From NCBI GenBank assembly GCA_031553655.1, contig JAVBLG010000064.1:1-46036 (forward strand): a stretch of 46,036 nt of DNA, read 5' to 3'. Both the position numbers and the translations under genes were made by a program. The notes under the pieces are model-generated. The model had not been told where the DNA came from, made no database searches, and saw only the letters and a list, made by a program, of their open reading frames with translations. This document shows, piece by piece, positions 23,752 through 31,084 of the stretch (its first letter is position 1; every line of letters starts with the position of its first letter). This stretch comes from JAVBLG01 sp031553655. Its GTDB lineage: Bacteria > Desulfobacterota > Desulfovibrionia > Desulfovibrionales > Desulfovibrionaceae.

Positions 23752-24873
23752 ATGCAAGCCGTGACTCACCGTGATAACGCGTATTCGTCTCCGCGCCACG
23801 CCTCCGCGAATATATGTGCCACAGGCCAGAGCCTTACGCGCCCCGATTTATTCCCAGTTACGCGTTTATGCCTCAAAACGCCCGTTCACCTCGCGGCCAT
23901 ACTCCTGATTTGCATCTTCCTGTGCGCAGGCCCTGCCGGGGCGCAAACCAGCGAAAAGCTCGTCGTCTACACCTCAATGAAAGACTCGCTTATAGGCAAA
24001 CTTGCTACGGCCTTCACCGCTATAAATCCGAATATTGAAATAAGCTATCAGTCTGGCGGAGCAGGCAGCCTTATGGGCAAAATCAACTCCGAACGTTCAA
24101 GCGGAAAAATCATGGCGGACGTGCTGTGGACGAGTGAAGTCCCCGATTTTTATAGAATGAAGGCACAGGGACTTTTGGAAAAATATATTTCGCCTGAAGT
24201 CAAAAATATACTCAACCCCTTGGCCGACTTTGACGGATCCTTCACCCCGGTGCGTCTTGGCACATTGGGCATAGCTTACAATACCAACTTGTTGAAGGAA
24301 GCACCCTCCGCCTGGCACGATCTTGAAGACCCCTCCTGCAAGGATGCTTACGGCATCGCCAACCCCGCTCTTTCCGGAACAGCGTATCTGAGTGTTGCGC
24401 TGTTGGTGCGGCAATTCGGCTGGGAGTACTTCAACATACTAAAGGCCAACGGGGCAAAGGTAGGTCGCGGTTCCTCACAGGTGGTTGAAGAGGTCGCCAC
24501 AGGCAAACTCGCCGCCTGTCTGGGAGTTGATTACATTGTGAACGACAAAATTAAGAGCGGCGCTCCTATAGCTCTTGTCTATCCGCATGAAATGCTGGTT
24601 ATCCCCAGCCCGGTCTGCATTTTTAGAGGCAGCCCGAACATGGACGCCGCCAAAAAATTTGTGGATTTTATCCTTTCCAAAGAAGGCCAAACCATAATCG
24701 CTGCGGAAGGGACATTGCCTGTGCGCAAGGATGTTCCGATACCGGCGGAATTCAAATTGCCTTCCGCCGAAGAAGCCATGAGACGCTCCATCAAGGTCGG
24801 CTCTTACACAGATCTCATCAATTGCAAAGACAGGACTGTCAAACGTTTCAGCGAATTAATGCAGGCTCGCTGA
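23752..24873 (+). CDS. Periplasmic solute-binding protein (iron/phosphonate ABC type)
   Basis: The 373-residue protein has an unusually long N-region before the hydrophobic signal (LAAILLICIFLCAGPAGAQ, about 48-66), with cleavage likely after AGA or AQ. The mature domain has the FbpA/PotD-type pattern: KLVVYTSMKDSLIGKLATAF, SYQSGGAGSLMGKINSE, ADVLWTSEVPDFYRMK, LGIAYNTNLLK and SKEGQTIIAAEGTLPVRKDV. Such proteins bind Fe3+, 2-aminoethylphosphonate, thiamine or polyamines. No permease or ATPase gene is adjacent; instead a Cache/HD-GYP receptor begins 40 bp downstream, so it may act as a sensory co-receptor. The SD AAAGGA precedes ATG 23752. Confidence 0.85.
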   Translation: MQAVTHRDNAYSSPRHASANICATGQSLTRPDLFPVTRLCLKTPVHLAAILLICIFLCAGPAGAQTSEKLVVYTSMKDSLIGKLATAFTAINPNIEISYQSGGAGSLMGKINSERSSGKIMADVLWTSEVPDFYRMKAQGLLEKYISPEVKNILNPLADFDGSFTPVRLGTLGIAYNTNLLKEAPSAWHDLEDPSCKDAYGIANPALSGTAYLSVALLVRQFGWEYFNILKANGAKVGRGSSQVVEEVATGKLAACLGVDYIVNDKIKSGAPIALVYPHEMLVIPSPVCIFRGSPNMDAAKKFVDFILSKEGQTIIAAEGTLPVRKDVPIPAEFKLPSAEEAMRRSIKVGSYTDLINCKDRTVKRFSELMQAR

Positions 24874-24913
24874 AAAAATTGGAGCAGTGATACTGATTAA
24901 CTTGGGAGGGAGC

Positions 24914-27826
24914 GTGACGGATAAAGATCCATATCAATATAAGCGTGTTGTTTTGCGTATATGCCTTGGCGTAATTTTTACCCTTCTAATCATTCTTACA
25001 GGCGTTGCCTTGAGTTCTCTTGGGCTGCACATGGTGCACAAGTCCACCATGGAAGCAGCTAATCAGCTGGCCGAACGGGTGAGCAAAACAACGGAGCAAG
25101 CGACAACACACCTTGAGCAACCGGCATATGCTATAATTACCTCCATGTCGCAATCGCAGCTTGTTAATGCTACCAACCTTGAAGAACGCCTGAATTACAT
25201 ATCGTTTTTCTGTACAGCGCTGAACACGGTACCGGAACTTACTGCCATATACATGGGGTACGATACCGGAGATTTTTTTCTGGTCCGCTCTTTGAACCAC
25301 ATAACGGGACCCATGCTCAATGCGCCGCCCGACGCCAAATATTTGATGCAAAGTGTTGAGGTTACGCCGCAAGGTTCGCTGGTAACATTTATTTTCTACG
25401 ATAACTTTCTGAATATACTTAAATCAACACCCGCCACTTATAACTTTGATCCGCGCGCAAGGCCCTGGTACAGAGCGGCCCAGAAAAGTAGCGAGGTCAT
25501 CACCACAGAGCCTTATGTTTTTTCCACCACGCAAGAACTTGGCATAAGCCTGGCCCGCAAAACACTTCACGGCAAAAGCGTGATAGCCGCTGATATTAAT
25601 CTTACGGCCATAGCTGATGTACTGGAAATGCAATTACCCACTCCAAGTTCGCGCATAGCCTGGATGAAGCCAAGCGGCGCACTTATTTCATATGTAAGAG
25701 GCTCAAGCGACGGCGGGTGTGTTGAAAAAAACTTTATTCCCGAGCTGACCAGCGAAGGAACTCCGGTTTTGTACAAGTCTTTTGAGTTATATAAGAGCGG
25801 CCAACGCGATTTGCTGCGCAACATAGAATCAGACGATCAAGAATGGTTTGTTTTTATTAAAGAAATAACCAAGGGCACCACAGTGCAGCATATTTTGCTG
25901 CTTGCCCTTCCGGCGGAAGAAGTAATGCGTGACGCCTCCGCCCTGCTGCGGCAGACCGTGATCACGGCCGTGCTCATTTTAGCCATTGCCGTGCCCTGCA
26001 TATGGCTCACAGCCAGGCGTATCGCCCAGCCCCTGCGCCTGCTTTCGCAACAGGCCAAGCGTATACAAGAATTTAATTTTGATGAAGAAAAACCAGTTAA
26101 CTCATATATAGAAGAAATAAGTGTCCTCGGCCATACAATTGCTCAATTGCGCGGAAGTGTGCAACGCTTTCTTAATATCAGCATGGCCATCAGCAGTGAG
26201 CATAATTTCACCAGATTGATGGAGTGTATTTTAAGCGAAATGGTGGGTGTTGCCAACGCCGAGGGCGGACTCCTGGTGCTGGTAGATGATGGTGGAGAAT
26301 ATATTCCCGGAGGCAGCCTGTGCCGTACTCGCTCAAAAGAAAAAAAGAACTGCCACTATTCCGCCGAATACAATTTTGAAGAGATTTTACCTTCAATTGA
26401 AGATTTGAAATCAAAAAAGGCCATACGCGTAAAAATCGACCGTGATGATCCTCGCTGTAAGAATGAAATTATCGAGCCTTTTTTCCGTGACCCTGAAGTT
26501 CTCCATCTTGATGTCATTTTTGTAACTTTGCGCAACAGCGGCGACGAAACTCTCGGCCTGCTCGGCCTGTTCAAATGCATTTTTGCCGGTAAAGCCGATT
26601 TTCAGGCCAATTACACCGCCTTCATCGAAACTCTCGCCGGCACAGCGGCTGTGGCCCTGGAGCATCAACGCCTGCTGAAAGCGCAGCAAGATCTGCTAAA
26701 TGCGCTCATCCATATTGTTGCCGGGGCCATCGACGCCAAATCGCCATACACAGGCGGGCATTGCCAACGCGTGCCCATAATATTCACCATGTTGCTTGAA
26801 GCGGCCTGCGAAGCCAAAGATGGACCATTCAGAGATTTTTCCATGACCGATGAGGAATGGGAAGAAGCCAAGCTGGCGGGATGGCTGCACGACTGCGGCA
26901 AAGTAACCACTCCGGAGTATATTGTTGATAAAGCCACAAAACTTGAAACGATTTATGACCGCATCCACGAAGTACGAACCCGCTTTGAAATTCTGAAACG
27001 TGATGCTGAAATTGCCTGCCTCAATGACATCATCAATGGCGCCGACGCCTTGGGGCGCAGGCAAAAACTTGCCGAAGAGCTGCAAGCTCTTGATGACGAT
27101 TTCGCCTTTGTGGCCAAAAGTAACGCGGGCGGCGAATTCATGGATCAGGCATCTCTTGAGCGTCTGAAAGTCATAGCCGAACGTACCTGGACGCGTACCC
27201 TGGATAAACGTCTGGGAGTTTCCCGAGACGAGAAGAATCGTATGGGGGAACAGTCGGAAACACTGCCGGTTTCTGAGCCACTCCTGGCTGACAAGCCGGA
27301 GCATATTATACCGCGCCCCACCATTATCTCCAACTCTGACAATGATTCAACGGGCTTTGCCGTTGCCACTCCCGAGGCGTTAAATAACAGGGGCGAATTA
27401 TATAATCTGAGCATCAGCCGGGGCACGTTGAACAATGAAGAACGCTATAAGATAAATGAGCATACAATTCAAACCATAACTATGCTGAATAATTTGCCTC
27501 TGCCCAAGTACCTGAAAAATGTGCCGGAAATCGCCGGCGGACATCATGAAACCATGGACGGCACAGGTTATCCACGTAAATTGACCCGTGACAATCTGAG
27601 CCTGAAAGCGCGTATGGTGGCCATCGCCGACATTTTTGAGGCGCTTACCGCCACCGACAGGCCTTACAAATCCAGTAAGACCATTAGTGAAGCCATGAGA
27701 ATTATGACGCTGATGAAAGACGGCAATCATATTGATCATGAAGCGTATGAGCTGTTCATGTCCGCTAAAATTCCACAGAAATATGCCGAACGCTATTTGA
27801 AACCGGAACAGAATGATGCGGAGTAG
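24914..27826 (+). CDS. Cache-HAMP-GAF-HD-GYP cyclic-di-GMP phosphodiesterase-like receptor
   Basis: This is a 970-residue membrane sensor. A first TM helix (about 12-40) precedes a periplasmic double-Cache-like domain (about 45-340; FDPRARPWYRAAQKSSEVI is a typical Cache signature). A second TM (about 345-370), a HAMP-like linker, a GAF-like domain (about 420-585) and an HD-GYP output follow. The output has AGWLHDCGKVTTPEYIVDK with His659-Asp660, an insertion of about 170 residues, and HHETMDGTGYPRKL from residue 877. HD-GYP domains hydrolyse c-di-GMP, and the key residues are present. The GTG at 24914, preceded by GGGAGGGA, is preferred over the GTG at 24887. Co-transcription with the upstream solute-binding protein is likely. 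Confidence 0.87.
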   Translation: MTDKDPYQYKRVVLRICLGVIFTLLIILTGVALSSLGLHMVHKSTMEAANQLAERVSKTTEQATTHLEQPAYAIITSMSQSQLVNATNLEERLNYISFFCTALNTVPELTAIYMGYDTGDFFLVRSLNHITGPMLNAPPDAKYLMQSVEVTPQGSLVTFIFYDNFLNILKSTPATYNFDPRARPWYRAAQKSSEVITTEPYVFSTTQELGISLARKTLHGKSVIAADINLTAIADVLEMQLPTPSSRIAWMKPSGALISYVRGSSDGGCVEKNFIPELTSEGTPVLYKSFELYKSGQRDLLRNIESDDQEWFVFIKEITKGTTVQHILLLALPAEEVMRDASALLRQTVITAVLILAIAVPCIWLTARRIAQPLRLLSQQAKRIQEFNFDEEKPVNSYIEEISVLGHTIAQLRGSVQRFLNISMAISSEHNFTRLMECILSEMVGVANAEGGLLVLVDDGGEYIPGGSLCRTRSKEKKNCHYSAEYNFEEILPSIEDLKSKKAIRVKIDRDDPRCKNEIIEPFFRDPEVLHLDVIFVTLRNSGDETLGLLGLFKCIFAGKADFQANYTAFIETLAGTAAVALEHQRLLKAQQDLLNALIHIVAGAIDAKSPYTGGHCQRVPIIFTMLLEAACEAKDGPFRDFSMTDEEWEEAKLAGWLHDCGKVTTPEYIVDKATKLETIYDRIHEVRTRFEILKRDAEIACLNDIINGADALGRRQKLAEELQALDDDFAFVAKSNAGGEFMDQASLERLKVIAERTWTRTLDKRLGVSRDEKNRMGEQSETLPVSEPLLADKPEHIIPRPTIISNSDNDSTGFAVATPEALNNRGELYNLSISRGTLNNEERYKINEHTIQTITMLNNLPLPKYLKNVPEIAGGHHETMDGTGYPRKLTRDNLSLKARMVAIADIFEALTATDRPYKSSKTISEAMRIMTLMKDGNHIDHEAYELFMSAKIPQKYAERYLKPEQNDAE

Positions 27827-27834
27827 GGCATATA

Positions 27835-27863
27835 CAGGGCTGACGCGCCTCAGCGCGGAGGCC
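27835..27863. repeat. GCTGACGCGCCTCAGC-family dispersed repeat (copy 2)
   Basis: CAGGGCTGACGCGCCTCAGC followed by GCGGAGGCC begins 8 bp after the HD-GYP stop. It extends the copy-1 core and matches copy 4 at 41840 over 29 bp with few differences. Confidence 0.7.
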
Positions 27864-27987
27864 CGAATTGCATTGCTTAAAATTTTTTCTGATGTGCCCT
27901 CTTTTCCTTTTTCCTATAAAGTAATATACTGTATTCGTAAAAATAAATTCACGCGATTTTATTGTCCCTTGCGGGAGAGGAGGGCAT

Positions 27988-28332
27988 ATGGATCCGATCA
28001 ACAAGACATTCAACGTCAACCTGTATGGGAAGATGATAGGCGGCGAGATTATCTCGCAGACTCTGGACAGTCTTAATCACTATGGCCCCGCCCCGGGCGC
28101 GACCAAAAACACGAACCAATACGGCCCCACTCCGGGGGCAACCGGCAATGACAATAATTATGGCACAATCGGCGCGAACACAACCACCGGGAGCAATGCG
28201 AATCAATATGGCGTCACAGGAGCAAAAAACACCGGCAATGCCATGAGCTACGATTATAATTTTCAGAAGTCGTTTCTCAGCAATGCCTACCTGGAAAACG
28301 GGATGGGGGCGCTGGTCAGTTCCACTACCTGA
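27988..28332 (+). CDS. Small YG-repeat protein of unknown function
   Basis: The 114-residue protein has an excellent SD (GAGGAGGG) 6 bases before ATG. The first 30 residues (starting MDPINKTFNVNLYGKMIGGE) look amphipathic. Then come four imperfect repeats of about 15 residues built on a Tyr-Gly step and Gly-Ala: HYGPAPGATKNTN, QYGPTPGATGNDN, NYGTIGANTTTGSNAN, QYGVTGAKNTGNAM. A tyrosine-containing tail follows (SYDYNFQKSFLSNAYLENGM). It has no cysteine, no signal peptide and no recognisable domain. The Asn/Gly/Thr-rich composition suggests a flexible or surface-exposed, possibly secreted, protein; this is inference. It lies next to the RTX-like gene, separated by a terminator. Confidence 0.65.
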   Translation: MDPINKTFNVNLYGKMIGGEIISQTLDSLNHYGPAPGATKNTNQYGPTPGATGNDNNYGTIGANTTTGSNANQYGVTGAKNTGNAMSYDYNFQKSFLSNAYLENGMGALVSSTT

Positions 28333-28350
28333 TATTTTGCGGAGAACTGG

Positions 28351-28382
28351 AGCATTTTGCGAATGAAATGAGCGAAATGTTA
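28351..28382. repeat. AGAGC-family hairpin repeat
   Basis: GAGCATTTTGCGAATGAAAT followed by GAGCGAAATGTT resembles, in reverse, the hairpins at 1216, 34899 and 36684. It lies 18 bases after the YG-repeat gene. Confidence 0.5.
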
Positions 28383-28393
28383 TAAATAAGATG

Positions 28394-28442
28394 CCTGCCG
28401 ACCATCAATTCGATTTTTTCTTTCGATTGAGTGGTCGGCAGG
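28394..28442. terminator. Hairpin between YG-repeat and RTX-like genes
   Basis: CCTGCCGACCA (28394-28404) and TGGTCGGCAGG (28432-28442) pair perfectly, with further pairing TCAATTCGA/TCGATTGA and a T-rich loop. The convergent location suits a terminator for either gene. Confidence 0.6.
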
Positions 28443-28507
28443 TCGTTTATATCTTTCATAGCGTCGTTTTTTTCATCAAAATTTTCCGAAATTCACCCAA
28501 AAGCAAC

Positions 28508-28567
28508 CAGCAAAAATGCCCGCTTGACACTGCCATTGCACAAAAAACGCATTTGAGACAGCCCCTA
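28508..28567 (-). repeat. TAGGGGCTGTCTC element at the end of the RTX-like gene
   Basis: Read on the minus strand, TAGGGGCTGTCTCAAATGCG and about 40 more bases match the left part of the 4379-4532 element, including GTCAAGCGGGC. The first TAG (28567-28565) is the stop codon of the RTX-like gene. Confidence 0.75.
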
Positions 28568-29863
28568 ATATAGCCTGGAGGGGTCGAGGGCGATTTCTAT
28601 TGCCAAATCAGAGAAAGAGTGCTGAGAGATCCGTTCCAGAAGGAGTGATTGCAACATTTTGTGATAGCCTGAGTGAGCGCCCTGAAGCTTTTCACACATA
28701 TGATCGTATTCATCTTGCGATTGCTGACTGCCAAGCTGATTAAAAGCGGCCCGGGCTCTGCTGCCTTCCGGTGCGGAAGCTCCCGCTCTGACAATGGCGT
28801 TGCGGCGTTCTATTTCAGCCCTGATTTTGGGGTCAACGGTGTCCACCCATACCTCGGCTTCGTCAGCGTCGCTTTCTCTGTTGCTGTAGATTATATCATC
28901 TCCGTCGCCGCCATGTATCACCGTATTGTCCGAAGCGCCAACCCATAAGATGTCATTTCCGACTCCGCCTTGAATAACGGCTGAACCGGCCGCCCGCACA
29001 ACAATAAAGTCGTCTCCGTTGCCGCTGTCGAGCAGGGAGTCCTCAAGATAGTTTGCATAGATTACGTCGTTGCCTTCACCGGTATTTATTTTGCAATTTT
29101 CAATGATATTTCCGGCATAAATGCTGTCATTACCCGATCCTGTCTGAATAACTGATTCGCTGATATTAAAGCCTGCGTAAATGCTGACGTCTCCTTCATC
29201 TCCCGTAATCTTGGTTCTGTAAATACCCTGCCCGGCATGTATGTTGCCGTCTCCGGGACCTATTTTAATGTTCGATTCTTTTATGCCGCGCCAGGCAAGG
29301 ACGTTGAGTTCTCCTTTGCCTCCCGTGATATCAGACTGATTTATATCGTGTTCGGCACAAATACTGGTACTGCCGGATCCTCCGATAAAAGTTGAGCCTA
29401 AAATATAACGGCTATTTATGGCCATTGATCCGGAACATGAAATTGTGGAATCGTGAATTGTGCGCACATTAATAGTTATTGTTCCTGTTCCTGAAATTGA
29501 AGCCGCATGCAGGCTGTCGCCTTCTATATAATTGTTGCCGTCTCTGTAATTTTTTTTCAACTCAATTCTAGTTTCAAGCGAATATATTAATATATTTCCA
29601 TTTTTATCTTTATTTATCCGCGTATTTTGGTATATCTTCATTCGCAATTGAAATTCATCGTTTCTTTCTATGATAAGCAAGCGCGCAAAGTCTTTTTTTG
29701 CAATTATTTCATAATGTCCATGCAATTGGCGGTTTTCTATTTTTATACGTGTTCCATCTTTAGTTATAGTTTCTATATCACCTGTATTGCCCGGATAAAT
29801 TTTAGCTGATGAGCATGGCAAATTATGTAAAGAGAATATAGAGCTGCTGGATGATGTTTTCAT
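28565..29863 (-). CDS. RTX-like beta-solenoid repeat protein
   Basis: The 432-residue protein has an N-terminal non-repeat region (about 1-110) and a stretch of about 20-residue repeats (about 115-325). These grade from degenerate (ITINVRTIHDSTISCSGSMA) to canonical calcium-type nonapeptides near the end: GSGNDSIYAG, GEGNDVIYAN, GNGDDFIVVR, GGVGNDILWVG, GGDGDDIIYS. A charged helical tail follows (about 330-432). GGxGxDxhx nonapeptides bind Ca2+ in proteins often secreted by type I systems, but no transporter or clear C-terminal secretion signal is seen and there is no Sec signal. The strong SD AAGGAGA precedes ATG 29863. The TAG stop comes from a dispersed repeat. The role (adhesin, toxin or surface protein) is open. 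Confidence 0.72.
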   Translation of the reverse strand: MKTSSSSSIFSLHNLPCSSAKIYPGNTGDIETITKDGTRIKIENRQLHGHYEIIAKKDFARLLIIERNDEFQLRMKIYQNTRINKDKNGNILIYSLETRIELKKNYRDGNNYIEGDSLHAASISGTGTITINVRTIHDSTISCSGSMAINSRYILGSTFIGGSGSTSICAEHDINQSDITGGKGELNVLAWRGIKESNIKIGPGDGNIHAGQGIYRTKITGDEGDVSIYAGFNISESVIQTGSGNDSIYAGNIIENCKINTGEGNDVIYANYLEDSLLDSGNGDDFIVVRAAGSAVIQGGVGNDILWVGASDNTVIHGGDGDDIIYSNRESDADEAEVWVDTVDPKIRAEIERRNAIVRAGASAPEGSRARAAFNQLGSQQSQDEYDHMCEKLQGAHSGYHKMLQSLLLERISQHSFSDLAIEIALDPSRLY

Positions 29864-30048
29864 ACGTTCTCCTTAATATTTAAATAGCACTTATTGTAGC
29901 GGAAGTATCTTCCATTACTTAATGGATATGCAATTATATTGCCAATAGTGCTAGTCTTTGACGGTTTTTTATTGTAGAATGCCGTATGCTGGCGAATTGT
30001 AAATTATTAATTTTTACGGAGTGCCGGAACGAATTAATAATGGAACTA

Positions 30049-30086
30049 AAAAAAGAGGTTGCCCGGCAGCGGTTAACCTCTTTTTT
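30049..30086. terminator. Bidirectional Rho-independent terminator
   Basis: AAAAAAGAGGTT (30049-30060) and AACCTCTTTTTT (30075-30086) form a perfect 12-bp stem with A and T tracts, in the 429-bp gap before the Tat-exported protein gene. A 65-codon AT-rich frame spans it (29986-30183) and is not believed to be a gene. What the terminator serves is unclear. Confidence 0.75.
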
Positions 30087-30136
30087 AATTATAAATATAA
30101 ACAACTATAATATAACATACAGCCACAAAAAGCAAT

Positions 30137-30280
30137 ATAGCATTTTATATAAAATATGCTATTTTAAGCATACATCAAAATAGCATGCGATTTCGAGCCG
30201 CCGGTGCAAGGCGGCGCAGGACAATCAGCCTCAGTAAAAAACAATTTCAGGTAATGATAATTTCAAAAGAAAAATGCTAT
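30137..30280 (+). promoter_or_regulatory. Four ATAGCAT/ATGCTAT motifs upstream of the Tat gene
   Basis: ATAGCAT at 30137-30143 and 30180-30186, and its complement ATGCTAT at 30156-30162 and 30274-30280. The first two form an imperfect palindrome across TTTTATATAAAA. The last copy lies 13 bases before the gluconate-2-dehydrogenase-like start and adjoins its SD. This could be an operator array; no -24/-12 promoter was found here. Confidence 0.4.
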
Positions 30281-30292
30281 AGGAGGCATTAC

Positions 30293-31072
30293 ATGTCGGA
30301 TAAAATAATAGTTTCGCGCCGTAACTTTCTGAGAGTAACCGGCATGGCGGCAGCCGGTTCCGCTGCTCTGGGAGCGGTTCCCGTGCTGGCTCAGGCCGTG
30401 GCGCAGGAAGAAGCGCAAAAGACTGTGGAACCTGCTGTTGCGGATGCGCAGGCCGGCCATCATTCAACAGAACAGGCTAAGACGGAGCAAAAGGCCGGTG
30501 CGCCTCGCGGCAGAATGTTCTTTACCAACGATCTTGAGTTCTTCATCCTGACTGCGGCTGCGGAACGGATTTTTCCCAAAGATGAGAACGGGCCGGGGGC
30601 CAAAGATTTGGGTGTGCCCTATTTTGTGGACAACCAACTTGCCGGGTCTTGGGGTTATAATGCCAGAGAATACACGGCTGGACCGCATTTTCCAGGAGCT
30701 CCCACACAGGGTTGGCAGACCCCGCTCTTGCGCCGCGATCTTTTCCGCCAAGGCCTGTTGGCCCTCAATTCCGAGGCTCAGGCCCGGCACACAAAAAGCT
30801 TTCATGAAATAACTCCGGAACAACAGGATGAAATTTTAAAAAGCTGCGAAGGCGGAAAAATTAAAACTGACGGCTTCACTTCCGGCTTCTTTTTCGCCCA
30901 GTTCAGAGCCGCCGTGCTGGCCGGCGTTTACGCCGACCCCATCTACGCGGGCAACAGCAACATGGACGGTTGGAGAATGAAGGGTTACCCCGGCGCGCAA
31001 ATGACTTATAGTTATTTGATTGAAAACGACGCGTTCCAAAAGGTGGACCCTATGTCTCTGGCCGACATGTAG
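30293..31072 (+). CDS. Tat-exported gluconate 2-dehydrogenase subunit 3-like protein
   Basis: The 259-residue protein begins with a clear twin-arginine signal, VSRRNFLRVTGMAAAGSAAL, followed by an Ala-rich linker. The mature part has the Gluconate_2-dh3 signature FILTAAAERIFPKDENGPGA (about 107-126), then GVPYFVDNQLAGSWG and FFAQFRAAVLAGVYADPIYAGN. This subunit partners a GMC flavoprotein in periplasmic gluconate/sorbitol-type dehydrogenases and carries the folded pair across the membrane. The start at 30293 is set by AGGAGG 7 bases upstream and the Tat motif; the longer frame to 30185 is rejected. The GMC gene follows 12 bases downstream. The usual cytochrome c subunit is not present. Confidence 0.88.
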   Translation: MSDKIIVSRRNFLRVTGMAAAGSAALGAVPVLAQAVAQEEAQKTVEPAVADAQAGHHSTEQAKTEQKAGAPRGRMFFTNDLEFFILTAAAERIFPKDENGPGAKDLGVPYFVDNQLAGSWGYNAREYTAGPHFPGAPTQGWQTPLLRRDLFRQGLLALNSEAQARHTKSFHEITPEQQDEILKSCEGGKIKTDGFTSGFFFAQFRAAVLAGVYADPIYAGNSNMDGWRMKGYPGAQMTYSYLIENDAFQKVDPMSLADM

Positions 31073-31084
31073 AAGGAGAAAAAA

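Noticed and set aside
28470..28490. Another end of the SD-ATG leader element near the RTX-like gene
   Set aside because: Only about 15 bases (rc GGAAAATTTTGATGAA) match; too short to separate from chance.
29986..30183. 65-codon frame in the AT-rich gap before the Tat gene
   Set aside because: It runs through a perfect terminator hairpin, lacks an SD and has low-complexity AT-driven composition.
30185..30292. Extended N-terminus of the gluconate-dehydrogenase-like protein
   Set aside because: The Tat motif must be near the start and AGGAGG sits right before 30293.
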